This document shows, piece by piece, positions 45,988-56,229 of a DNA stretch of 64,000 nt. Source of the DNA: Liolophura sinensis (lineage: Eukaryota; Mollusca; Polyplacophora; Chitonida; Chitonidae). A program made the position numbers and the translations under genes. Below the pieces are notes generated by a model. It had not been told where the DNA came from. It worked only from the letters and a program-made list of their open reading frames with translations, and made no database searches. Numbering within the stretch: the first letter of the stretch is position 1; every line of letters starts with the position of its first letter. Location: NCBI RefSeq assembly GCF_032854445.1, contig NC_088297.1:10128163-10192162 (forward strand). Direction: 5' to 3'.

Positions 45988-46230
45988 TGGGTCTAGTGTG
46001 CCACTGTGGTGCAATGATTCAAGAGCCTCTCACAAATGCTGTCGCTGTCAGTTCAAGTCCACTTCATGCTGACTTCCTCTCCAGCCGTACATTGGCAGGT
46101 CTGTCAGCAACTGGCAGATGGTCATGGGCTTCCCCCTGGCTCTGCCCGCTGCCTTCCCACCATTATGCTGGCTTCTTTCATAAGTGAAATGTTCTTGAGT
46201 AAGGCGTACAACACCAATCAAATAGATAAA
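45988..46230 (+). repeat. Nearly full-length SINE A
   Basis: Head changed but recognisable ('tgcaatgattcaagagcct'), B-box side 'gtcagttcaagtccacttc', 'gccgtacattggcaggtct', 'ccaccattatgctggcttc', tail 'aacaccaatcaaatagata'. Confidence 0.9.
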
Positions 46231-46324
46231 TGCGTATCCTAACTGCTCATTCAATAATAACCCAAAAGACCCATTATATTGAGGCGATTCATATCAAACA
46301 GTCACTTATGTCTATCATCTGAAA

Positions 46325-46672
46325 GCCTGTTTCACCTCACCAATACAGACGGGGTTTCACGGATATGAGTCATTACAGGCATGTGTATACAGTCTTTGAC
46401 TTCTTTTGGCAAGGTTAGTCCACACTGCCAAAGTGCTGCTGCCACTGATGTACCATGCCAAAGACACCAGATATGACACCCCAAGCAGTCACACTTTACT
46501 GACACCCGGCCAACCCTTTGTGTCTCCATACTCTAACCTCTCAGTGCTAACCGCCCAGTGAGACATAAACAAGTACCATTTTTGAAGTCTTCGCTATGAC
46601 CTGATTCTGGCTTAATCCCCGTCTTCCGACTTCGAGGTCGACTCTCTAGCCATTAGGCCACTGAAGCTGTTC
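46325..46672 (-). repeat. SINE family E, tRNA-derived
   Basis: The minus strand starts with an A-box-like 'cagtggcctaatggctaga' and continues with a B-box-like stretch near 'gacggggattaagcc'. Blocks 'ctctaacctctcagtgcta' and 'ttttgaagtcttcgctatga' (plus sense) recur around 60,815-60,835 and 60,968-60,990, where a SINE A splits the other copy. Confidence 0.65.
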
Positions 46673-47504
46673 CAATACAATTGGTAATAACTGACAAAAC
46701 AATGTTGAATGCAATGTAAAAACATAATAAAGAGTGTTATAGATTTTCTTTATGACAAAAGTCCATCGCTGGCAAGGGAAATCTGCCAAATCCCAGGAGG
46801 TTTCTGTCAAATATATTTCTATTGTCACACCCTTTTTTGGTCTTTTCTCATCTTTTCTCATCTTTTGAAGGAGGGGTTTTTGTCTGATATTTTCACTCTG
46901 TCTTGATTCCTTGATTTTTTTTTTTTTTTTATGTTTATTGAAACACAATTGTATTTCAACATCAATGACACACAACATAGACTATTACTGGCAAAAAAAT
47001 ATAGAAAGCCTTTCAAAATGATGTGTCTGTGCGAAACGGTGAATCAGGCTACGTAAACCTATCTGGGACAGAAAAAGTCCCAAAAGCGATCAATCAAGAG
47101 TCGCCAGACTGTTAGAGCGACACAGAGCCGAGAGAAAACATGGGGTATCAGTGTCTACCCCTCATCAACTTCTTCATGTGGTGAATATGGCAGGGTCTTT
47201 ATGTAACTGCCAAGACATCATCGTGCTGAACAGCTTGTCTTGCATCGTCATGTGAACCAACATCGTGAACTGGGCAGGCAACGAAAGGGCCATTACGTCG
47301 GTCAATTGACTCCTACAGACACTGCATTCCAACCACAGGCTTAAAACCTGGACATTAACCCACACCAAGGGACTAATGCTGACTATGGACTACGTGATGG
47401 TACAAAGTATCACCACACTGACAGGTTGTAAAATGTTGCCTAAATCTCCTAAAGGGCTATACGCAATTCCACAAAACAACTTTCTTTTCTCACCAATACC
47501 TACG
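46673..47504. other. Low-copy DNA with an open minus frame at 47,174-47,368
   Basis: The minus frame has 64 codons, methionine- and leucine-rich, ending at TGA in a CpG-containing stretch (47,040-47,400). No splice pair or domain was identified. A T16-type run is at about 46,914-46,930. Confidence 0.35.
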
Positions 47505-47950
47505 AGACTTATTTGAGCTTAACATTCGCCCCAAAAAGTGCATTTTATAGGTAAATAAATAGGTCATAAAATATTACTTTTGATGCTGAAACTTACATTT
47601 TTCAAGTAGGTCAACATCCTACATGTACCTTCCAAACAAACACCTTTCTAACGTCAACAGAACTGTCAAAAATCAGACAAAATGTATATACTTAGCCATG
47701 GACAAAATCTTCGGCCATTCTGAAATATGGTCAAGCAAATTTTCAAAATGGCACAGACACCCTAAATGACCTAAAATTTTGCCCACAAAAGTGAATTTTC
47801 AGAGGTAAATAAATGTCACAAAATATTAATTTCATCGCTAAAACATAGTAGAATATCAGTAGAATATCATCCCAAGCTCCAAGCAAACATTGAAAAACCT
47901 TTCTAAAGTCACCACAATTTAAACTCTCAGAATCAGAAAATGTGGGCAAG
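47505..47950 (+). repeat. Two tandem-oriented family F copies
   Basis: 47,505-47,690 and 47,755-47,950 share 'aggtaaataaat', 'cataaaatattac/ttatt' and an 'aaacaaacac...tttctaa' block ending near 'aaaatcag'. Both are plus oriented. Confidence 0.7.
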
Positions 47951-47976
47951 TTACACACAGTTGTTCAAATCATAAA

Positions 47977-48117
47977 GCCTGGCATCAATATGCGGATGGT
48001 TGTGGGTTTCCCCAGGGCTCTGCCTGGTTTCATCTCACCATAATGCTGGCCACCATTGTATAAGTGAAATATTGTTGAGTACGGCGTAAGAAACCAATAA
48101 AATATATCAATAAATCC
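47977..48117 (+). repeat. SINE A, 5'-truncated
   Basis: Contains 'atgcggatggttgtgggtt', 'ataatgctggccaccattg' and a worn tail. Confidence 0.9.
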
Positions 48118-48157
48118 AATCATAAAACGCTTCAATATCATAAAACATAAGGTTTAA

Positions 48158-48221
48158 TTTTTTCATTTGATTTGACTATTAATGCCGGACTCAAGAATTT
48201 TTCACTCATACAATGGCAGTC
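48158..48221 (-). repeat. SINE A 3' fragment
   Basis: Reads 'gactcaagaatttttcactc' and 'atacaatggcagtc', the 3' block only. Confidence 0.75.
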
Positions 48222-48262
48222 TGTTTTAATAATTATCTTTGTCATGGTTTGGACTTTTTTGA

Positions 48263-48529
48263 CTGACCTCCGTGGCTTAATTGGTTAGCATGCTAATCAA
48301 CTGGTTAATGACCCATGAGCCTCTCACCAATGCAGTCGCTGTGAGTTCAAGTCCAGCTCATGCTGGCTTCCTCTACTGCAGTACGTGAGAAGGTATTGGA
48401 GCAATCTGTGGTTGGTCGTGAGTTACCCCCAGGCTCTGCCCCGTTTCCTCCCACCATAATTCTGGCCCCGTCATATATGTGAAAAATTCTTGAGTATGGT
48501 GTAAAACACCCAATCAAGTAAACAATATT
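48263..48529 (+). repeat. Full-length SINE A
   Basis: Head 'cctccgtggcttaattggtt', B-box side 'gtgagttcaagtccagctc', through 'aaaacacccaatcaagtaa'. It faces the opposed copy at 48,584-48,790. Confidence 0.93.
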
Positions 48530-48583
48530 AATAGTGAGTGGAGGAATGTTGAATGCTGCGGAAAAAACCACTGACCCCAAGCG

Positions 48584-48790
48584 TTTGTTTACTTATTCAT
48601 CTTACTGGTAGTTTACTCAATATTTCACTGGCAATATTTCACTTACAGCAGCATTATGGTGGGAGAAAACGGGGCAGAATCCAGACGAAAACCCACAACC
48701 ATCTGCAGTTTGCTGACAGACATTCCCATGTATGACTGGAGAGAAAGCCAGCATGAGCTGGACTTGAACTCACAGTACATTGGTGACCTT
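48584..48790 (-). repeat. SINE A, opposed to its left neighbour
   Basis: Contains 'gcagcattatggtgggaga', 'caaccatctgcagtttgct' and 'gagctggacttgaactcac'; the head is shortened. About 54 bases separate it from the plus copy at 48,263-48,529. Confidence 0.9.
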
Positions 48791-48839
48791 ACACAAGTTA
48801 CTGCAAAAGCTTTCCACATGTGACAGATATGCGCGCAAT

Positions 48840-49010
48840 ACTGGTGAAGGAAAGTGGTCTTCAAGCTTATCAATTTTCATCAAGGCCTAACACACAGTCA
48901 GAGTAGAGGGAGTCTGCAGACTTCCTGCCCAATGCCAGATTTGAACTCTCATCCTGAATGTGCTATCAACTGATTGTTAATACGACCTTAACCAATAAGC
49001 CAGGGCACAA
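48840..49010 (-). repeat. tRNA-like SINE head, possibly family B
   Basis: The minus strand has 'tggcttattggttaaggtc' (A-box-like) and 'agagttcaaatctggcat' (B-box-like). The body is worn and its family is uncertain. Confidence 0.55.
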
Positions 49011-49250
49011 TTCCAAACCAATTTAAAGCTCTGGGGCCCCAGTATTATACTTACTAAGTAAGCCTTCCATATGAACACATACATTTTCTTACTTGCAATT
49101 CTCCAATTATTTTTCTTCTTGAGAAAGACTTATGGCCTTCGTAACAGTGATGCATTGTTCAGTATAGTGATAAAAACCAATTTATCAAGTTATCATTTTA
49201 TAATATGGTGTGGACAGCATGCATTAAGGCTATTTATAAGGGCTTTACAC
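49011..49250. other. AT-rich low-copy DNA
   Basis: No feature seen. Confidence 0.5.
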
Positions 49251-49790
49251 TACACTGATATGGTACAAACAAAGTTATATTGTATATCATATATGTATAT
49301 TATATAAATATCTCACATATACATTTAATCAGTAAAACTGAATAAACTGCACTGAGCCGAGCTTTACTGTAAACTGATATGCTACAAACAAAATTATATT
49401 ACATTATTTATTTATTTGATTGGTGTTTTACGCCGTACTCAAGAATATTTCACTTATACGACGGCGGCCAGCATTATGGTGGGTGGAAAATGGGCAAACC
49501 AGGGAAAACCCACAGACCTTCCCACTTACGGGCCGGGGAGGAAGCCAGCATGAGCTGGACTTGAACTCACAGAGACCGCATTGGTGAGAGGCTCCTGGGT
49601 CATTATGCTGTGCTAGCGCCCTAACCAACTAAGCCACGGAGGACCCCTATTACATTACATTAATAATATTATATTAATTATGTTATATTATATTATAAAT
49701 ATATATATATATATATTATATATATACTATATACATATCTCACATATACATTTAATCAGTAAAATTGAATAAATTGCACTGAGCCGAGTC
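49251..49790. repeat. Local duplication whose second copy holds a SINE A
   Basis: 49,251-49,365 ('ctgatatggtacaaacaaag' to 'cactgagccgagc') recurs as 49,373-49,400 plus about 49,725-49,790 ('ctgatatgctacaaacaaaa' to 'cactgagccgag'). The second copy is split by SINE A and expanded TA-rich sequence. Confidence 0.85.
49406..49647 (-). repeat. SINE A with a central deletion and target duplication
   Basis: 3' and head blocks match the consensus closely, but the 'catccgcaggttgctgg' block is missing between 'gggaaaacccac' and 'agaccttcccac'. The 9 bases 'tattacatt' occur on both sides (49,397-49,405 and 49,648-49,656). Confidence 0.9.
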
Positions 49791-49875
49791 TGAACTTTCA
49801 ATACATAAAACTTAAGAACAAATAATTAATAATAAGTTAATAATATTACACATTATGTACATCTATAAACAAATA

Positions 49876-49985
49876 GGACTCCTTTTCCTCCCATCACAAT
49901 GCTGGTCGCCATTGTATAAATCAAATGTTCTTGAGTATAGTGTAAAACACCATTCAAATAAAAAAAATATATAAATATATAAATA
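49876..49985 (+). repeat. SINE A 3' fragment
   Basis: Contains 'cacaatgctggtcgccattg' and 'tgtaaaacaccattcaaat'. Confidence 0.88.
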
Positions 49986-50204
49986 AGTAAATCAATAAAT
50001 GTGAGTGCAGCAATTGTCACTGCAACTCACTTGGGTCTTTCCCTCAGGCTGCCTACAGTCAAATTTTTAGCAATCCATCTTTAACCAAAGGTAGAGAGTG
50101 CTATAGATTTAACCATAACTATAGATTTGAGATTGAGGCCAGATTTTGACACCAACACTGGCATTCAATTCTGAGAAAAAGAAAGCCAAGTAAGCTTGAC
50201 TCTA

Positions 50205-52940
50205 CACACCACACCAGTGTTATGATGCTTGGTTGAGCAACACACTACACCAGTGTTATGATGCTTGGTTGAGCAACACACTACACCAGTGTTATGATGC
50301 TTGGTTGAGCAACACATCACACCAGTGTTATGAGGCTTGGTTGAGCAACACACTACACCAGTGTTATGATGCTTGGTTGAGCAACACATCACACCAGTGT
50401 TATGATGCTTGGTTGAGCAACATACTACACCAGTGTTATCATGCTTGGTTGAGCAACACGACAACACCAGTGTTATGACGCTTGGTTGAGCAACACACTA
50501 CACCGTTGTTATGATGTTTGGTTGAGCAACACATCACACCAGTGTTATGACGTTTGGTTGAGCAACACATCACACCAGTGTTATCATGCTTGGTTGAGCA
50601 ACATACTACACCAATGTTATGATGCTTGGTTGAGCAGCACACCACACCAGTGCTATGATGCTTGGTTGAGCAACATACTACACCAGTGTTATCATGCTTG
50701 GTTGAGCAACACGACAACACCAGTGTTATGACGCTTGGTTGAGCAACACACTACACCGTTGTTATGATGTTTGGTTGAGCAACACATCACACCAGTGTTA
50801 TGACGTTTGGTTGAGCAACACATCACACCAGTGTTATCATGCTTGGTTGAGCAACATACTACACCAGTGTTATGATGCTTGGTTGAGCAACACACTACAC
50901 CAGTGTTATCATGCTTGGTTGAGCAATACACTACACCAGTTTTATGATGATTGGTTGAGCAACACACTACACCAGTGTTATGATGCTTGGTTGAGCAACA
51001 CATCACACCAGTGTTATGATGCTTGGTTGAGCAACACACTACACCGTTGTTATGATGCTTGGTTGAGCAACACACTACACCAGTGTTATGATGCTTGGTT
51101 GAGCAACACACTACACCAGTGTTACGATGCTTGATTTGAGCAACACACTACACCAGTGTAATCATGCTTGGATGAGCAACACACTACACCAGTGTTATCA
51201 TGCTTGGTTGAGCAACACACTACACCAGTGTTATGATGCTTGGTTGAGCAACACACTACACTGGTGTTATGATGCTTGGTGAGCAACACACTACACTGGT
51301 GCTTTAATGCTTGGTTGAGCAGCACACTACACCAGTGTAATCATGCTTGGTTGAGCAACATACTACACCAGTGTTACGATGCTTGGTTGAGCAACACACT
51401 ACACCAGTGTTATGATGCTTGGTTGAGCAACACATCACACCAGTGTTATGATGCTTGGCTGAGCAGCATACTACACCAGTGTTATGATGCTTGGTTGAGC
51501 AATACACTACACCAGTGTTATGATGCTTGGTTGAGCAACACATCACACTAGTGTTATGATGCTTGGTTGAGCAACACATCACACCAGTGTTATCATGCTT
51601 AATTGAGTAACACACTACACCAGTGTTATGATGTTTGGTTGAGCAACACACTACACCAGTGTTATGATGCCTGGTTGAGCAACACACTACACCAGTGTTA
51701 TGATGCCTGGTTGAGCAACACACTACACTAGTGTTACGATGCTTGGTTGAGCAACACACTACACCAGTGTTATGATGCTTGGCTGAGCAACATACTACAC
51801 CAGTGTTATGATGCTTGGTTGAGCAACACATCACACCAGTGTTACGATGCTTGGTTGAGCAACACATCACACCAGTGTTATGATGCTTGGTTGAGCAACA
51901 CACTACACCGTTGTTATGATGCTTGGTTGAGCAACACATCACACCAGTGTTATGATGCTTGGTTGAGCAATACACTACACCAGTGTTATCATGTTTGGTT
52001 GAGCAACACACTACACCAGTGTTATGATGCTTGATTGAGCAACACACTACACCAGTGTTATCATGCTTGGTTGAGCAACACACTACACCAGTGTTATGAT
52101 GTTTGGTTGAGCAACACACTACACCAGTGTTACGATGCTTGATTGAGAAACACACTACACCAGTGTTATGATGCTTGGTTGAGCAACACACTACACCAGT
52201 GTTATGATGTTTGGTTGAGCAACACATCACACCAGTGTTATGATGCTTGGTTGAGCAACACACTACACCAGTGTTATCATGCTTGGTTGAGCAACACATT
52301 ACACCGTTGTTATGATGCTTGATTGAGCAACACATCACACCAGTGTTACGATGCTTGGTTGAGCAACACACTACACCGTTGTTATGATGCTTGGTTGAGC
52401 AACACATCACACCAGTGTTACGATGCTTGGTTGAGCAACACACTACACCAGTGTTACTATGCTTGGTTGAGCAACACATCACACCAGTGTTATGATGCTT
52501 GGTTGAGCAACACACTACACCAGTGTTATGATGCTTGGTTGAGCAACACATCACACCAGTGTTATGATGCTTGGTTGAGCAACACACTACACCAGTGTTA
52601 TGATGCTTGGTTGAGCAACACACTACACCAGTGTTATGATGCTTGGCTGAGCAACACACTACACCAGTGTTACAATGCTTGGTTGAGCAACACACTACAC
52701 CAGTGTTATGATGCTTGGTTGAGCAACACACTACACCGTTGTTATGATGCTTGGTTGAGCAACACACTACACCAGTGTTATGATGCCTGGTTGAGCAACA
52801 CACTACACCAGTGTTATCATGCTTGGCTGAGCAACATACTACACCAGTGTTATCATGCTTGGTTGAGCAACACACTACACCAGTGTTATCATGCTTGGTT
52901 GAGCAACACACTACACCAGTGTTATCATGCTTGGTTTAGC
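50205..52940. repeat. 36-bp tandem array, about 76 units
   Basis: The unit is 'ttggttgagcaacacactac' plus 'accagtgttatgatgc'. Variants (catcac for actac, gttgtt for gtgtt, catgc for gatgc) are scattered. Because 36 is 12 codons, long frames appear on both strands, including a 535-codon Cys-rich minus frame at 51,304-52,911; I reject these as coding. At the left, 50,233-50,478 recurs at 50,486-50,731 and partly from 50,739, a 253-base higher-order repeat of seven units marked by one 37-base unit. No spacers are present, so it is not a CRISPR array. Confidence 0.96.
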
Positions 52941-53184
52941 AACACAACACACACTTCGCAATGGGAAAATAAGCTAAAAAATTGTTTCTATATACAGTAA
53001 ATTAGATAAACCCAAGATTTCAATTAATAATTCTTAAATTATCAACTGAAAAATGGGCATTCAAAATTAATAACAGAAGGCCAATTCTTTATTCAACAGA
53101 ACCGGCATACAATAAATATATTAAGGCTTGTTACATGCAAAAAAAAAACCCAGCTTTGCGACATTTTAGTTAAGCAACCCTTAC
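52941..53184. other. AT-rich low-copy DNA
   Basis: No feature seen besides the donor context of the next entry. Confidence 0.5.
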
Positions 53185-53238
53185 CTGCACATTTAATAAA
53201 ATATGGCCTGATAAGACTTCCAGGAGAGTTTGTGTTCT
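53185..53238 (-). CDS. Small internal-exon candidate, unknown
   Basis: On the minus strand, AG at 53,240-53,239 preceded by a T/C-rich tract ('tgctgcgtctttgtctgct') and a good donor CAG|GTAAGG (GT at 53,184-53,183) enclose 18 open codons reading 'RTQTLLEVLSGHILLNVQ' in phase 0. The frame is open further upstream for about 18 codons. It is short, with no family match; two of three frames are open, so the frame itself is not certain. Confidence 0.22.
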
Positions 53239-53539
53239 CTCATAGCAGACAAAGACGCAGCATAAGGCCGGCAGAAAACCAGGACACGTACTTTAAACAG
53301 GTGGTTGAGGACAGGCGAGTCTTAGATGATCAAGAGACAGACTACGATAAGAACAGCTATAGACTGTCAGACTCCTTGTCCAATAACAGATGATCAAGAA
53401 AAACACTGAATCCCTTACTTCACCAATGTCAAAAGAGCAATTGCCTCATTATATATCATGCTTTCGTTTTGGCTTTGTTTCCATGACGACATTAAGAGAC
53501 ACTATACATATACCTTTCATGATATAAAAGTACGATCAA

Positions 53540-53540
<1 letters not shown>
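53239..53540. other. Low-copy DNA
   Basis: No feature seen. Confidence 0.5.

Positions 53541-53590
<50 letters not shown>
53541..53590. repeat. TA microsatellite
   Basis: (TA)n tract ending in 'tgtatgtg'. Confidence 0.95.
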
Positions 53591-53597
<7 letters not shown>

Positions 53598-53710
53598 CTA
53601 TCTTCAGACTAAGTCTATATACAATAGCTTAACATGGCTTAATTCACCACGTCATAATTCATATCGTAGCCAATCATATTTCTTCTGGGTGTTTTCTTCA
53701 TTTTTTAATA

Positions 53711-54061
53711 CCGGTGCGGATAGTACAGTTTGTACAGCGTCCGCTTCGGGAGCGGTAGATCCAGGGTCAATACTGGGTCGAGTCACACCTAAGACCTTAA
53801 AAGAGGAAGTTGTAACTTCCTCACATGGCGTTCAGCATGAAGGGCATAGTGCAGAGACTGGCTGACCCGTATCAGTATAATGGCTCAGGCGGGGCACCTT
53901 ACTTGCCTTCGGTAAGTCATCTCAGTGAAGCACTAGATAAAAGAGCGGTGGAAATCCGTCCTTCAACACGGAGGTCCATTACATACACCCTAAGGATTCC
54001 TTAGTCGTCATATGACAAATTTTTGAGCATGACGTCAAACAACAAGCACTCTCTCACTCAC
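53711..54061 (+). repeat. SINE C, full copy with target duplication
   Basis: Plus orientation: head 'cgtccgcttcgggagcggta', 'gatccagggtcaatactgg', 'gactggctgacccgtatca', 'ctccttag'-type middle read as 'accctaaggattccttagt', and the 3' end 'aacaagcactctctcactc'. The 9 bases 'tttttaata' flank it (53,702-53,710 and 54,062-54,070). Confidence 0.92.
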
Positions 54062-54089
54062 TTTTTAATAGTTTCATACATACAGCTGT

Positions 54090-54690
54090 AATTTGGTATT
54101 TTTCATACTTACATGTAGGTATTTGTCATACTTACATATAGGTATTTGTCATACTTACATGTAGGTATTTTTCATACATGAACATACATGTACTTAAACA
54201 AAAAGGCACAGTTCTGTGTTTTTCATACTTTCAGGTAGAATCAGCTTTTTTGCACATATGATAGAAATAGAGATAGAAATACGTGTATATAGAATTTGAT
54301 ATTCTTTGTATTTACAGGTTCAATCTTTTATTTTTCATACATGTGCATTGTACTTATACAAATATATACAATATGGTATTTTTCATACCCCTATGTACTG
54401 GCAAGTAGGTGTTTTTCATACATGTTTTTGATACAACTACATGTACATACAATTTGGTATTTTTCATATTTACAGGTACAATCTGGTATTTTTCCTACTC
54501 ACCTGTAAGTAGATATTTTTCATGCATATAAGTACATACTGTTTGGTATTTTTCATACTCATATATAAGTAGGTACTTGCCATACAAACTTACTTATAAA
54601 AACATGACAAATAGGTAAAAAAAAGGGGGTACAGGCAGGTATTTTTCATCTGTATACCTATACCTATACAAGTATTAGGTAGAAGTGGTA
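54090..54690. repeat. Degenerate array around 'ggtatttttcatac'
   Basis: At least a dozen spaced variants of 'ggtatttttcatacttacat' with irregular period (25-50 bases) and TA-rich spacers. Frames such as 54,296-54,508 (plus) come from it. Confidence 0.85.
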
Positions 54691-55865
54691 TTTTTGACAG
54701 TTACAATTACCAGTGTGGTCACATGTGTCTGATATCAATTACCTGTCTTTTTCAGCTGGGTTCATATCCTATACTATATAGACATATCTTAATGTATCAG
54801 TCTTGATTTCAAGTACAGAACATGTGTATTAGCTCTATTAATTCAATTCCATCAACAATTCTGCCTTTTTTTCTCTGAGGCATCAGTTGAGATTTCATCT
54901 GCGGCTGTCAGCTATTTAGTCGCCTGCCTGGCCTGTCATCTTCTATAGATGTGTTTTCGGACAGGCCGCCTTGAGACCAGGGCGAGTAAGAAATCAATAG
55001 CAGTGGTCAGTGCCAAGTGACCTCGGGCCACTGTCTGCATCTGGATGGCCACAGACATAAAAAAAAGCCGAGGAGCGACAGGACTATTGACGTGAAAACC
55101 GCTCCAGACTGACCAAGCTCTTGTCTACCAATACACTCACACAGAGAGCTGTAGCGCACAGAAAAAAGGCCAAACGCTTTTTGATTAACTTTAGAATATC
55201 TCCCCCGCTGGATTTGATCCGATCGGAATAACTGTCAAAAAAGCTTTGTCAGCCAATACTTCCTGCGACAAAGGTATTCCGCGGCATGGTTGAGTCTGCC
55301 TGTGGAAATGACTCTTTTGTCAGCAACTGAGGCTAATCGCCGAGATGACAGGAGATGTTAAGATGGTATTAGCGACAATAACAGAAAGAATTCGGCCTCC
55401 TGCAATGCCGAGTCAGCTTCCACTTCAACCCTTCGAAAGGTCGACAAGGGAACCACTTCAATTTATCTGCCGAGTTTGTCAAGCCACTGCAGGAACTATA
55501 CGGCAAATAAAAGGACTGTACAACATGTGAGCAAACACTACTTCCATGGAAACTTTCTTCTTATCTTGTTGTTTTTTATACGCAGATGATCCTCACTGTC
55601 TAACTACAATGCCCTTCATCTGAAGCTGATTTGTATGACAAACAAAATACAAACTCTGTTTTAACTGAGAACAGTGTGTACTTACACGTATATCCTGACA
55701 AAAACAAGAACTCCTTATTTTGGGAAAAACCACGTACCTACAACCTCAAACTTTCCGATACTCTGATTCAAATTTTACACAGACATGGCTGAAAGCAGGA
55801 TAAAACTTTCTAATCACGCAACAATTTGATTCCCACAAAGGAATCATGCATGCAAATATGTGTTT
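54691..55865. other. Low-copy DNA; CpG-containing block 54,890-55,530
   Basis: The block has balanced composition, frequent CpG and TGGTCA/TGACCA words (54,995; 55,110), and no repeats. The plus frame 55,345-55,530 (61 codons) is not recognisable. An enhancer-like conserved noncoding element is as plausible as an exon. The rest is AT-rich. Confidence 0.4.
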
Positions 55866-56185
55866 GCTTACTTACTTATTTATTTGTTTATTTACTTGTT
55901 TCAACTCCACACTCAAAAGCTTTTTCACTTTTGTAGTGGTGGTCAGTTTTATGAGGGAAGAGGGAGCTGGAGCCCTGCAGGTAGAGTAAAACTACAGGCC
56001 TTGGGTAGGTTGCTAGTGTCAACCTTACCAGCAAATTTCATGAGAGAACGGAATCGACTGCTTCTTGCCTCAGAAGCCCAGAGAGCATGCAAAGGAAGGA
56101 GACAAAACTCCAACAATTCCCTGGTACATTGGCTGGTATTTAACTCACGACTCGTGTGTCGAGGAAAGCTAAACCATGTGGCCAT
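55866..56185 (-). repeat. Worn SINE, possibly family B
   Basis: The 3' side has (ATTT)n and a block 'tggtggtcagttttatgag' similar to 33,130-33,150. The head side has 'tatttaactcacgactcgt', the B-box region in minus sense. Confidence 0.55.
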
Positions 56186-56229
56186 AACCTACTTCATGAA
56201 ACATGTATTTGTTTATGACATATGACGAC

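Noticed and set aside
51304-52911. 535-codon cysteine-rich minus frame as a secreted repeat protein
   Set aside because: It is a by-product of the 36-bp unit; the opposite strand is also open for long stretches and no signal peptide is present.
50205-52940. 36-bp repeat resembling the repeat length of a CRISPR array
   Set aside because: Units are directly adjacent with no spacers, the sequence is in a eukaryotic-looking context and no cas-like genes occur.
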